A stretch of DNA of 64,000 nucleotides. Origin: Echinococcus granulosus. Taxonomy: Eukaryota; Platyhelminthes; Cestoda; Cyclophyllidea; Taeniidae. The stretch is from the NCBI RefSeq assembly GCF_000524195.1, contig NW_020170513.1, forward strand, positions 119,302-183,301, given 5' to 3'. The position numbers and the translations under genes are program-made. Each line of letters starts with the position of its first letter. Position 1 is the stretch's first letter. The notes under the pieces were generated by a model. That model saw only the letters and a program-made list of their open reading frames with translations, was not told the DNA's origin and made no database searches. Positions 12,893 through 24,194 of this stretch are shown here, one piece after another.

Positions 12893-14817
12893 AACTCGAT
12901 GGGGAAGGATGGTAGATTTAATTAGTGCTTCTCACACCCAACGAGGTGCTCAATGAAGTCCTTTTTTTGTCATAACAGCTTAATATATTCATTTCGACTT
13001 GTCAGAATTCCCTCTACTCTCATCCATACGTCTTGTATGCAACGCAGTATAAAGGAGAGGCTGCGTAATCAATCAGAGCCTATTTGTTTAAAAAATAATC
13101 CTCCACTTCTGACCAACTATTTCTACATGCCACTTTTTTATGCTGGCAAAGAGCGTGCCACCAGGCAGGAGATGGAGCCTTGAAAGTCTGCTCCATAGTG
13201 CTAATGCAAGCAATGAGAAGCACAACGTACACTTTATTGAAAAGTAGGGTGGTCCATGATCTGAATACATCATTTACCGTGGTGATTTGTTGTCTAGTCA
13301 AGAATTTGCGCTTGATCAACCTTACGAACCCACTGACCGTGAAACGGCCTGATGCAGTAGCGCTAAACGCAACAAACAAATGAGGTGTTTTGGCGAGGTG
13401 AAGACACAACTAAACAATAAGCATCCAGAACAATGATTGAAGTTTCAAGAGAGAGAGAGGGGGTTCCGTTCAGACAGAGAGAAGGACGATATTGAATGGT
13501 GAAAGATTGTTGAATACCGATGTGTTTTAAACGGGTAGGGTCTTTACAGAGTCGGATGGCCAGGAGGATCCCACTTTGACTAACAAAACTGAGGAAATAA
13601 TTGTTAGTAGACAAGTAAAAACTGTCAAATCTCACCATTTCAATGATATCGCTATGTGTGAACCATTGCTATGGAGGTTCTCCTTAACTCAAAAAGTCAG
13701 TAATACCCAAAAATAAAGCAATAGCTAGTTTGTTGACTTTTAGAACAAATATTTTTGACATTTCCATCGCTATCTTAAGGTCACCAGCCCCTGATGAAAT
13801 ACGTCACATTTGGTATTTTGAAAATAAAAACGCGACATTGACTTCCCGTTCTAGCACACATCTACTACGTTAATGGCTGCAGTTGGAAAGGTAATCAGTC
13901 GGGATAAATTTGAGACAACTTTGTTTAATCCACAGAGATAGTGCAGAAGGTGTGGTTGAGAGAAGACGCACTTAAAAATATTTAGATGCTCAATGAAAAA
14001 TGTAATTAGGCCTTGCAGGTTCCGGCTACCCACGACCTTAGTCAGTCAGAAATAAAATGAAACTTTTTATCAAGAAACGGATAGAAAAGAATAACTAAAC
14101 AGAATCAAAATTAGTCCAAATTATGCACCGGGAAACAAAAGGGTGGCTTAGATAAGTGCACACTTTGAACGAACAGCAGTCCACACTTATCTCAAATCCA
14201 TTTGAGCCACCAAAATGCCACATAGCTTGGGACTCAAAAAAACCTCCTGTTCAATAGAACAATTTACCGTGGACAAAACATACACTGCAAACCGTGATAA
14301 GTATGACTGGTTTGCCTCAATTTCGCTTAGTACCGCGTGACCCCATCCAATTCAAATTGACCTTTCCATATCGTCCCATAAGATGCATTTCGTACTTATT
14401 TGTATTTAAGTAGCACACTCGCACTCGCAATAATACTATGAACTTAAACCTTTTGACAGTGTCTTTACAAACTAAATCAATCATGGACATCATTTTTCAA
14501 ATCAGATCAACCACACTCAGAATTACTAAATCGAGCTCAACTGCAAGTCACTCTTAAATTGCTTTTCAAAAGACCAGTTCCTGAACAAAAACTGCTACTT
14601 ACTAAAATATGGTAATAAACGGTCACTCAGATCCAAAACAAAGGGGGGAGGAAAAGCCATAGCAAAGAGAGATGAAAAGGGGAATTTACACGTGCACATC
14701 ATCATCTCGGCAAGAAAAAGTAGCACCAGTAAGTAAACAGACAAACAAACAAGCAGTAGCTCGCAACAAGTGTACAAAGTACCAATTAAAGTTTGTATAA
14801 AAAAAACGGCGAAGCCC
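12893..14817. other. intergenic DNA between convergent genes
   Basis: The short frames have no recognised family. The minus-strand frame at 13080-13409 is 109 codons long but contains an AATAAA within it (antisense) and no domain. The right part (about 14300-14817) would hold the 3' UTR of the RNF11-like gene. No canonical AATAAA was found close to its stop on the minus strand. Confidence 0.4.
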
Positions 14818-14843
14818 GCCTACTGAAACAACTTCCAGTAGGC
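14818..14843 (-). promoter_or_regulatory. perfect 8-bp stem-loop in RNF11-like 3' UTR
   Basis: GCCTACTG and its exact inverse CAGTAGGC are separated by 10 bases, starting about 18 nt downstream of the stop codon of the RNF11-like gene. It would form a hairpin in the mRNA. A role in mRNA processing or stability is only a guess, and it could be chance. Confidence 0.35.
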
Positions 14844-14860
14844 TAAGTGTATGCATCAAG

Positions 14861-14989
14861 TCAAGGACCGGGGGAGGAGGAAGAGGAGGAAGAGGAAAGG
14901 GTGGGGATTTGGAAACGCCGCAGTTCCCTTTCCTCCCTTGAACGCGACATCTGCTGTTCCTGAGAAGGAATGTACGGTGAGACGTGCTC
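14861..14989 (-). CDS. RNF11-like exon 4 (terminal)
   Basis: Acceptor TTTATTTCAG is followed by 42 codons and TGA. It encodes EHVSPYIPSQEQQMSRSREE, then a basic stretch and an eight-Ser run from a TCC/GGA-type repeat. Phase 0 matches exon 3. The sequence has no counterpart in human RNF11. Confidence 0.8.
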   Translation of the reverse strand, partial: EHVSPYIPSQEQQMSRSREERELRRFQIPTLSSSSSSSSPGP

Positions 14990-17900
14990 CTGAAATAAAT
15001 TAAGTAGTAGCAGAGCCTTCACATAGCTACTAACCTTGCCGTTGGTATCCCAATCATCGTGTCACCGACACATGAGGAGAAAATGTCCAAGATGGTGGGC
15101 TTACTTTGAGCCCACGATTATTTTTACCGAATTAGTGGCTTTGTGCTTCTTGAGGTTTCTGAGAGATAGCGGCATCGTCAGAACAACCTGCACTTAAATA
15201 TTTGCCGTTCGGTTTGCACTTTAAATAACTTCATGGATTCGTGCCTTTTTCTGGCTCCGGGTAAGCGTGATTTGATCTTTAAACTCGACCCGCGTATTTG
15301 CTCCAAAAAATGCCTTGAAGCGGCCTGGCCTACTTCTCGATGACCGTAAAGGCAACTCGTCGGTAAATCAAACGCTCAGCTCTCCAATTTGTCTTTGCTA
15401 CAGTACTTTGGACCTTTAGTTTCGGATAGTTGTAGATAGCCCACAACATCAAACAAGATGTTGGGGGAGGCAGAGGTGCAATGTTAGTCTAATGGGTCTG
15501 ATCTGAGGCTAAGGCACTGATGCGTGGAAAAATGTGGGCTCGAGAACTGCGATGGTAATGAAACAGTGAAGCCGGGGGAGATTCCACAACACAAGTTGGT
15601 GTAAAAAATGGGCTTTTAAAGGGAACCATGGGATTCTCCTTTGGATTTACGGGAGTAGATGATGTTGACCTCAACTTTTCCCACTTAAGGATAAGCTCAA
15701 GTACAGTGCTTTGGCGATTGATAAATTTATGTGCTTTAAGCCGTCTTTTAGACTTTAAAACGGCATCAGAGCTTTGTCCAGTCAAGGATATTTCAGAAGC
15801 TACACTGCAAATCCCCAAGACCTTCGAGGGATAGAATGTAGAGGAATTTCTGTGGCATTGGACCCAACAAATCATCATACTGCCTAAACTTTTAACCTCC
15901 AAATTGCCTCATGTGATGGAATCAAAGAATGAGAGCAGAAGCACACGAATGTGAGCTTTGAAGTCGACATTAAATGCAATGACTTGGCGACTTTAAGTCG
16001 GAGACGCTATTCAGACTAAGCCTTTTGCAAGTTCGAATCCAGGTGGATTATGACGGACTTTTTAACCGATCTGAGGAGGCTCTTAAACCTTAAAACTTTT
16101 GGTAATCGGCCTTTAGTCTTATTAACTTCAGTGCAAACCTATAAATTAAAAGTCAGCCGCAACACTCTACATGCCTCAATAAATCCTGGGTTGACATTCA
16201 AAGCGATCTTGAAAACGACATAAACAAAACCTCTGACACAAACATTTTACCCCAAGTTGTATTAAACTCCTTACACTACTTAACTATGCCAGCTTGCAGT
16301 GACCCTGTGTACCCAAATTGGGCAAATTGAAGAAACTCGAGAGAGAAACAGGCGTAGCATAGTTAACTGGCTTTATTTCCAACTCGACATCTTGAAAGCA
16401 CTAAAATCAGAACCACCCCTCACTGTTACCACAAATCCTACTAATCTGACGGACACATGACTGATACTCTAGCCAATGAGAAACACTACCTGAGTGTTAG
16501 GTCCGATACTACTTAAATACTTGTCAGTAACCTCGCTCAACCAGCCCGATAACGGGAGGGGAGAGGGTAGAGCATGAGAAAATTTGCGTTTGTTAACAAT
16601 GTTGAAAAATGCATTCAATTCAAAATCAAGCAGCATCTTAGCTGGGAACTTGACTCAAAGAAAGCTTCTAACATGTACTTTCCGGGTAAATCAGTCTACG
16701 AATGATAAATTTATTCGAGCACAAACACATCCGGAGGCTTATGCCTACACTACCTAAAATGCTCCATCTCAGCTTCAAAATTTATTAAAGGAAAAATAAG
16801 TCGAGCAAGAAATCAGGATGAAATAGTTACTGGGATTGACCTACAACAAAATTTCATCAAGTTTCAAATTCACCTTAAACCTCTAACTGATGCTACTGAA
16901 ATAACCCAACTTGCAGTGACCCGAAGTGGCCAAATTTGTCGATAACTGAAGGCTAATCATAAGGAAAAAGTAGATTTGAAGTAGGTACCACATGTAATCC
17001 ATAAGCAACACTTTTGGGCCATTAAAATTCATTTGAAAGCTCCCATCAATAACACTTAAATAAATCGGCTTCTAATTACCCATGTCAACAAGGCGGTAAA
17101 AAAAATGGTCGGAAAAGAAAGCAAACAAGCACCTTGGATCGTTTTTTAATCCTCCGTGCCTCCTCTCTTAAATCGGTGGTTGAGGGACCGGACAAGTGGC
17201 TCCTATCACCTCCGCTTGCCCTTCCAGTGCTTGCAGTGGCAATGTGCCCCGCAGTTGTAGAGGCAACGGCAGCCGTAGCGGTCGTGGAAGCCGTGGTGGT
17301 GGAAGCAGCGACGGCGGTGGGAGTGGTAGGGATTGTGGAAGAGGGCATGGGAACCTCTTGTAGGCAGGAGGGACAGGTAAGTGAACGCGTTAGCCAGTCA
17401 TCGATGCAGGCGCGATGGAAGATGTGCGAACACATGGGCATCTTGCGCATCTCATCACCGGCCTCGTATTCGCACATGCAGATCACGCATCTGTCGGAGG
17501 AGAGAATGAGGAGAAGAGGTGTAGAAGTGAAGCAGGACAACTTTCCACCGCCTTCCTATCGTCTTTTCAGAACCTCCAGGCTTGGCGGTTGGCTCGGACC
17601 AACCCCACAATACACCAAATTGTTTTTGACAGTAGTTTTAATTAAGTAGGATCAGAAAACGGATTAAAAGCGATAAGTGATTCGAGCAGATTCCCTCCTT
17701 GATAGTTTCGTCACATTTGAGGTTTAGGGAATCGTTGTCTGATTGTAGAACCTACACCCAACCTCCCTTAAGTGCAGAGGTACTGGCTCAACCTCTGGGT
17801 TGCAAGCACACCTGAGCGATTAAAAGTCATGTAAAATTATTACTTATTTAGCAGGTAAATGAGAAATGATTGGTAAGCAAGAGAGAGGGATGTCTAGCCC

Positions 17901-20900
17901 CAAGTGATGCATAGCAAATGAATACCTCCACAAGGCAATTAGCAAGGAGGACGTAGCAGCAAATGGACCCACCAAAACCCACGAGAAGTGCCACTTGTGT
18001 TAGAGTCGTCAGTCATCTCACTGTGATGCGAAATTAGTGTGCGTTCATACCCCTGTTGTGATTGAGACAGAAATGGGGTAGCGGAAAGCACTCTGCAGAC
18101 TGGAGCCTGTGCAGCCGAAGGCTGGTGATTCTAATTGCGTATGCCTTCAATATGCCACAATTCGAGCCTCACCACAGTGCCCCAGGCCATTCTACACGCC
18201 TGTAACAGATGCACTTCCCAACCCATTTGCCTTAAGAGCACCCTCAGAGTCAACTTCAAGGCTGTAAGCACAAAGGTCACGGCAGGCGGTCCCGCACTGA
18301 CGAATCGTAAGGGAGGGAGCACCACCTACAGTTATGCTTTGAGCTGTCGGAGTAATGAGAGGGCTTCAACTTCCGATCAAAAAGGGAGTAGCTGTGACCT
18401 TTAGGCAAGTGTTTATCCAGAATAAACCTCCTGTTGCATGACGTTCAGCCTTATGGAAAAATAGCTACTTGATGAATCCCTAGACTTGAAAGATGTCAAT
18501 TAGTCAGGTCGTCTTTGATGCCCACTCGACTACTGTTGATGTTGCAATTCCCTGGTGCAGAGGAGCGTACAACAGCAGAAAGTGCCCTGAAAGACGATGA
18601 CGTTTCAAGATGGACGGGCTCATTGGCTTTTCCAACCTTCCAACATACTTAGAGCCAACGGAAATAAGTTTACCAGTATAGACGCAGTAAGACCTTCTGC
18701 TGTTTTAAAGTAACTAGATAACCGCATCTTCGGATTGCAGCAAGTGCATTATAACCCAACTCAAATCCAGCTTAAAAAATAATATAACAAAAATGAGGAA
18801 ATATGCTGATTGTGGAAGGGCGTCCAGACTTCAGCAGTACCTTCCAAACGAACCTCCCTCCCTAATAGAGTTCGACTTTTGACCTTCCATCGCCTCTACA
18901 CAATCTTATCACAATCTACAATAGTGAAATTTATCTCCGTGGTTATCTTCGGCACTACTGTTTTACACAGTACCACAGCCCGTGTTCTCGGTCATCAAAC
19001 AAGGGGCAAGGTCAAAGTCTCAAAAGTTGGTCCCGATGACACGCGGTGTAAAACGATTTCCGTTTGAAGGAAGACTACACAAGGGTCACGGACTAGCACA
19101 GAGCGGAAGAAGCAAAATGAGCAATTTGAGTATGTTCAGTTGATTCCTCGCTGAAGGAGGAAGAGATGCGGAAAGATAAGAATGCAAAAGTTAGGAGAGT
19201 GAAATGTGAATTCTACTATATACACACACACACACGTGCACACATCTACGAACCTGCTTGTTCGGAAACAGATATGTGATGCACGCTACCTCCGCATCCG
19301 CCCCCACCACTTACCCCACATATATACACAATAAACACACCGACACACTACTTGTCGCTAGTCTTCGTTCGCTCTCTCGACTCGTCACACCGATGTAAGA
19401 TTCGGCCCAAAATGAACTCACTTTGGACCCACAAATTGCGTGACTAAACGATTACTTAACTGATTAGTCTTGAGGGCAAGTCATCCCTAACCTTAGCTAA
19501 CAGTTCACATGATTTAGCAATCAAGTGAAGCCGCTCCACAGTCCAATACTTGTCGCGGTCTTACAAGTGTTCAGCAAATCTGTGCCTTTAAAAGAAAACA
19601 AGTCCTCTTTTCTATCACAAGAATCGGATACGTCATTCAAATTATCGAGTTTTTAGCCAAACAAATGAAGGATGGGAAAACTAACTTGTTTGAAGCCTTA
19701 GAAAAATCGAGAATAAGTCACATTTCATGTTTATCGGGAAGTAAAATAAACACACAAGTTCTGAATAAGCTCCAAATAGTTTGGAACCAAACTAACCCAG
19801 TAATTGTTAGCATTACTGAGGCGCAATTTTATCCCTCGGGTAGAGTGGACAACTGGACTGAAAAACCAGAAAAGGTCTCCATAAATCCACTCAACACTCA
19901 GTGCGATTGGCATGAATGGGCAAGCTTAAGACACAGAAAGCATAAAAGAAAGATGTAGCTGAAATCTTGTTGCCATGACGACCAGTAGGGGACAAATTGA
20001 CGGCAAAATGCTTTTATTTTAAAAAAATGATGAATGCAATAATGGTGAACGAGGGATTTGGTGGCACGACTAAGCACACGTTAACATTCATTAGTGCGGT
20101 AGCTTAGGAGGCAATTATGAAATTAGGGGAAATAAAACTACGGCAAATCTTTGATATAAAAGGAAGAATCGCATATGGTACCTTTATGTACAAGGGAGCG
20201 GTAACTTCTTATTGGTGTTATAGCCAGTCTCATGAGAAACAGCACTCCCGTCGGTTGAGCTTCTCAGAGTACCGCAAATGTGGCGGCAAAAAATCTGCAT
20301 CTACTTTGTCTCCCACACACGCACTAAAGCATTCTTTATAAGTGTGAGGAGAGGAACTACTCAGTCAGAACAAAGGCAATCAAAGTTTAGCGTCCCAGTT
20401 GTCGTAGTAACCGTGATGAATGATTAGAGTTATAGATCGCACCAAACGCACAAAATAACCTTAGAATAAAGAGCAGCAGAACGCAGTTTGGAGTATAAGG
20501 CCAAAATGCACAAGTCGTAGACAAACTCAAACATGATTTACTTTCCACCACAGCGGGGAATGCAAATTAAGCAGGAGCAAGGCCTATCCGACCGCTGACT
20601 GAAGTTCGAGACAACACAAGAGCCTATAAAAATAAACAAAGACTCACTCTGGTAGCTTAGCATTCTCATTATCATCGTAGATGAAGATGGGTAGGGTAGC
20701 GATTAATGCCATCCGCATTGCGATGGTCACTTGTTGATCTTCGGTGAGTTGTGAGAAGGGAACTGATAATCCGGGCGCTGGGTGAAGAATCGGATCATTT
20801 TCCTGCGAAAAGCAAAATATTATCAGTTGAAACCCAAAGTCTACTTGCTACCATATGTATGTATTCCAGAGAATTCTTTCGTTAATTCATGACCGTGTTA

Positions 20901-21365
20901 AAACATAAAGAATTGGAAAAGGTACCAGATTTAACTCCATTATTACCGCAATGAGATCAAGTATCTAGAATAAAACAAAATTCACCCCAATAGTTTAACT
21001 AAGAGCAAAAAAGTCTCTCAAAGTTGTCTGAATTTAGAGTCGGCTATCCCATTTTCAATTTTCGTTAATAATGGGAGTACTAGGAGTCTCGGTGATGGCA
21101 TGACAACCTAGAACAACCGAACAAATTAAGTGCAGATCCAAAAAGATTCACAGCTACATATTAGAAAAGAACGCACCACTAAATTGTTTTCCAAAACATT
21201 AGTTGAAGTCCAAAGCAACTATTGGAGTAACAAGAACTTTAAGCTTGCGGAAACGGTACAGGAATAGCCTACCAAATACCAAGCTGGAGGGTGAGTAGGA
21301 GAAGGACGGCGCGCATCTTCCGAAGAGTTGGATCTTCGATAAAAGTGCCTAAAGCAGTTACCCAT
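14861..21365 (-). CDS. RNF11-like RING-H2 E3 ubiquitin ligase
   Basis: Exons on the minus strand are 21365-21273, 20802-20648, 17490-17133 and 14989-14861; all phases match. The predicted protein has about 244 residues (human RNF11 has 154). Residues 1-4 are MGNC, as in RNF11, giving Gly-2 for N-myristoylation and Cys-4 for palmitoylation, so membrane (endosome) attachment is expected. Residues ~44-63 carry the family's QLTEDQQVTIAMRM helix. The RING-H2 spans residues ~83-126 (CVIC, CSHIFH, CIDDWL, CPSC) and keeps all eight zinc ligands; CIDDWLxRSxTCPSC is close to RNF11. RNF11 is an E3/adaptor for NEDD4-family ligases, the A20 complex and TGF-beta signalling. Oddities: the WW-binding PPxY motif is replaced by PPAWY, and after the RING there is a Thr/Ala-rich linker, a basic patch (RRIKKRSK) and a Ser-rich end (SSSSSSSS). 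The start has A at -3 and G at +4. Its neighbour is a head-to-head LSM14-like gene. Confidence 0.88.
17133..17490 (-). CDS. RNF11-like exon 3 (RING-H2)
   Basis: Acceptor TCTCTCCTCCGACAG, donor AAG|GTGCTT. It carries the whole RING-H2 finger, then a Thr/Ala/Ser-rich low-complexity linker and RRIKKRSK. Its first base completes a Glu codon from exon 2, giving LPECVIC in place of human RNF11's IRECVIC. Confidence 0.9.
20648..20802 (-). CDS. RNF11-like exon 2
   Basis: Acceptor TTTGCTTTTCGCAG, donor GA|GTGAGT. It encodes LHPAPG, QLTEDQQVTIAMRM and LPIFIYDD, aligning with HPTPSQ, QLTEEEQIRIAQRIG and LPKGVYD of human RNF11. It enters in phase 0 and leaves in phase 2, matching exon 3. Confidence 0.87.
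21273..21365 (-). CDS. RNF11-like exon 1 (start, acylation signal)
   Basis: 31 codons from ATG at 21365. It encodes MGNCFRHFYRRSN, a Ser/Asp stretch and THPPAWYL, then donor TTG|GTAGGC in phase 0. The MGNC start supports this ATG rather than an upstream one at 21416, which is in the same open frame. Confidence 0.82.
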
Positions 21366-21469
21366 ATTTGGGAGAGATAACAGCTCGAACTGGCAGTCAA
21401 AGTGAACGCTTGTCATGGAACAGCTGATCCATGACCTTGTATAAGCGGCTGTATTAATAAACCACTAAA
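21366..21469. promoter_or_regulatory. putative bidirectional promoter
   Basis: Only 104 bases separate the RNF11-like ATG (minus, 21365) from the candidate LSM14-like ATG (plus, 21470). If both starts are right, the two genes share a very short divergent control region. No TATA box is obvious on either strand. Confidence 0.35.
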
Positions 21470-22457
21470 ATGTCAAGTAAAATTCCGTTCAGTACATTGG
21501 TAAAATCGCTTCAAAATTTGGTCCCAAACCACAAAAATACAAAAAAAATAATTTTTCAGTTGTAAAAAGCCGTACAATTTTGCGTAGAAGACCAACTCAA
21601 GAATAGAGTTTATGGAACTTTGTTATTGCCCCACTCATTATAAAAAAAGCTATCAATAAAACGTTATCAAAAAATTATCACATCTTTAGATTAAATTAAG
21701 AAAATAGCCTTCACACACAAATCTATTTCAGCAAATCATTTTGGCAGTTTTTACCATACCTTGCTTATCTTCAATTTTCTACCTTTTGCTGTAAACTTTT
21801 TATAAATTCACTGCCTTGTGATGCGGCTTAAATAAAATCCTTATGTGCGCTAGTTTCGAACAGTTAATTGGTTGCCGTGATCCAAGGATGGGAAGTCGTT
21901 TCTCGAATAAGATCTTGAACATCGTTTCNNNNNNNNNNNNNNNNNNNNNNNNNNNNNNNNNNNNNNNNNNNNNNNNNNNNNNNNNNNNNNNNNNNNNNNN
22001 NNNNNNNNNNNNNNNNNNNNNNNNNNNNAAAGGTATCTATTTTTGTTCGTTTATTGTAGTTCGTGTGATAAAATCCGCAAATGGTGATCAAATATACCCT
22101 CAAGTCTATGATTTTGTTATTTTTCGCGGATCTGATCTGCAGGAAGTGTCTGTTAGGGAGTTAACACCGCAAGATATCTTGGTGGAAAACGATTCCGCGG
22201 TAAATTTGTCCAAGTTAAATAATTCGGCTTAGGTTTCTTTAAAAGAAGTTTCCAAATCATTTGAGCCTGAAGTATGATTTTTTTACGCAAAAGAATCCTT
22301 TAGAATGCATTTTAAGCATCCGAAGGTGTGAAAAATGTTAATTAGTTATCCTTTGTACAATTTGTTTACTGATGTTGGGCTACCTAGAATTTCCCTATTC
22401 ATAATGCGTGAGTATAACGACTTTTGTGAATGTTAAAGCCCTGCTTTTAATGTACAG
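21470..22457 (+). CDS. LSM14/Scd6-like RNA-binding protein, partial
   Basis: The secure part is exon 22060-22199: acceptor TTTATTGTAG, donor GCG|GTAAAT. It encodes VYDFVIFRGSDLQEVSV, matching FEYIIFRGSDIKDLTV of the LSM14A Lsm domain, preceded by VRVIKSANGDQIYPQ. LSM14/Trailer-hitch/CAR-1 proteins bind 4E-T and DDX6, repress translation and join P-bodies. A likely first exon is 21470-21491 (MSSKIPF, then donor GTACAT in phase 1), resembling the family start MSxxxPxIGS. The missing middle of the Lsm domain probably lies in or beside the 100-N gap at 21929-22028. Two tiny downstream exons, 22388-22407 and 22439-22457, are in phase (donors GTGAGT and CAG|GTAAGT) and read NFPIHNAPAFNVQ. The FDF and FFD/TFG motifs were not found, so the 3' part is unresolved. 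Confidence 0.65.
21929..22028. other. 100-N scaffold gap in LSM14-like gene
   Basis: Exactly 100 N, 31 bases upstream of the secure Lsm exon. The first half of the Lsm domain is not found in the visible sequence on either side. Confidence 0.99.
22060..22199 (+). CDS. LSM14-like exon, C-terminal half of Lsm domain
   Basis: 46 codons after a split first codon. The IFRGSD signature and the following acidic/hydrophobic pattern are diagnostic of the Sm2 part of the LSM14 N-terminal Lsm domain. It enters in phase 1 and leaves in phase 0. Confidence 0.8.
22388..22407 (+). CDS. candidate 20-nt microexon of LSM14-like gene
   Basis: Acceptor GGGCTACCTAG, donor GC|GTGAGT. It continues the Lsm exon in phase. 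Inferred from signals only. Confidence 0.35.
22439..22457 (+). CDS. candidate 19-nt microexon of LSM14-like gene
   Basis: It ends in a perfect CAG|GTAAGT donor, follows a TTAAAG acceptor and keeps the phase of the preceding microexon. The intron between the two would be only 31 nt. Inferred from signals only. Confidence 0.35.
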
Positions 22458-24194
22458 GTAAGTGTGTCAAATTTTGGCAATCCTCAAAAAATTTTATTTT
22501 ATATGCAAATGGTTTCAAGATGGGGTTTTGTTATTTTTTTCCCTTTGGAACTGTTGAAATTGAAAGAAAATGCATGTTTATTACTAAGGTTTTTCATAAA
22601 GCTTTGTCATCGTTCAAGTTTTAGCTTCAGTTTTTGCCTAGGGTTTGTGTGATCAAAGAATTGAGGTCCAGTAATTAATTTTAAAATTTTGGAGTCATCT
22701 TAATAAGCAAAATTCTTGCCATTACTTCACTCTTGCTAGTGATCCACTAATAAAAGGGTTTAATAAATTTTGAAAGAGGGGTGAGGAATTGTATTAAACA
22801 GTTAGTTCTTGTTTCGTTGAGGAAGGTGAAGTAAGACCAAAGTGTGAGTCCTTAAGCATTCGTCACATTTTGAGTCGATTTTATGTTAACATTCATGTCC
22901 GTTCAACTATCGGGAATCACTCACCTTTGCTTCTCCACCCAAAAAGTCCCGACAGTGAGTTAGTTTCATTTCTGCATTGCGCTGCTTCCTATGCAGAAGG
23001 ACACTTGTTGATTAAGTAGCTTTCGAAACTTTCCAATCCAGGTGGAATTCTTCTGACCGAATACGACATAATTGCCTGTTTGCTCAAATTAAATTTAAGG
23101 ATCCCATTATTTTTCTTTCTTTTTCCCTTTTTGTTTGGTTAACTATTTTTGTTCGCATTAACTTTGAGGCTAGAATCTAACGAGTGCTTTAAGCAATGTC
23201 CGAAGTCTACCCTAAACACAAAATAAACTTTTTCTTTCACCCAAGTATAGAAATCATTTTTGATGTTTTACAATTTGGCCTTTGCAAAAAAATGTTGTCC
23301 TCTACCGCCTATATGGTTGACATCATTAGACTTTTGCTTGCACGTTAATTCAAATTTCAGTTCGGTATTGTTTTAGGGTTCGGAAGACATCCTATTCTTA
23401 CGGTTTTTAGGACTATTGGATTAATTTGTGCTAGTGCAGGAGTTGAGGTACCACTCCACCCTACTTTTTCGCATTCTCTGCTAGTGTTTTCCCCAGCTCA
23501 TTGTGATTATAGGTCCCCCTTTATATCAGCATTTACCAGTCATAAGGTCATACGTGAAATAGAAGAGGTAGAAACGACGATGCCTGGGGCTAATTTGATT
23601 GCTTCCAGAAGCAGTTTTAAGGAGCTTCCTGTAGTTACGACGTACCATAAAAACAGCAGAGAAATATATAGGTGTACCAACCGATTGAGGACCATTTGTG
23701 GAAATTCGCCTATTCAAAAACCTAAATATGCTGGCTTCATAGTCTGATTCAAAGCTGAAATTGTCAATTGATGCTTGACAGTCAGTCCATTTGACACGGC
23801 TAATCAATCTAGTCTAGTGCTATATTTGAAATCACAGGTGACTTCCTTGATTTATTGTTCAATTTAGAGACAATGGAAGAAGACTGTCTAGTTTCTGTTC
23901 AAAACTTTAAGAAATGACGTTTTAATGTATTGGCTTTGGATAACAAGTCTCCGGTTTATAACTTTGGAACTGGAAACCTGAACCAACTATGAGCCTTTTG
24001 AAAACTCGGCTTGCAGTATCAGCTCCCAGGTTTGTTTGAAAAATGCAAACTTTGTAGAACCTATTTTAATTTGGAAAATAAAGTTTCCATGTAGTATCCA
24101 GTTAACTGCGGCTGCTGCTGCTGTCCATCTCCAGTCCGTTTTTTTGGCTATCTTGAATACAATTCTTACTGCTTCTTCAAAATGGCCCTAAAGA
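22458..24194. other. AT-rich region between convergent genes
   Basis: A plus-strand frame of 129 codons (23361-23747) opens after a TTTCAG acceptor in the phase left by the LSM14-like microexon. It ends KYAGFIV and has no LSM14 signature. A minus-strand frame (23526-23807) overlaps it. Plus AATAAA occurs at 24077-24082 and minus AATAAA at 23851-23856. Which frame is real, if either, is undecided. Confidence 0.35.

Noticed and set aside
15960..16060. tRNA-like B-box (GTTCGAATCC) suggesting a tRNA gene or tRNA-derived SINE
   Set aside because: The T-stem does not pair and no A-box, anticodon arm or acceptor stem could be fitted.
17134..17649. 171-codon plus-strand frame, Val/Ala-rich
   Set aside because: It is the antisense shadow of the Thr/Ala-rich RING exon of the RNF11-like gene.
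23526..23807. Minus-strand frame (FESDYEASIFRFLNRR) as a further exon of the uncharacterised 24-26 kb gene
   Set aside because: The terminal exon at 24195-24299 already ends in a stop and fits the phase better; the frame's acceptor is poor and a longer plus-strand frame overlaps it.
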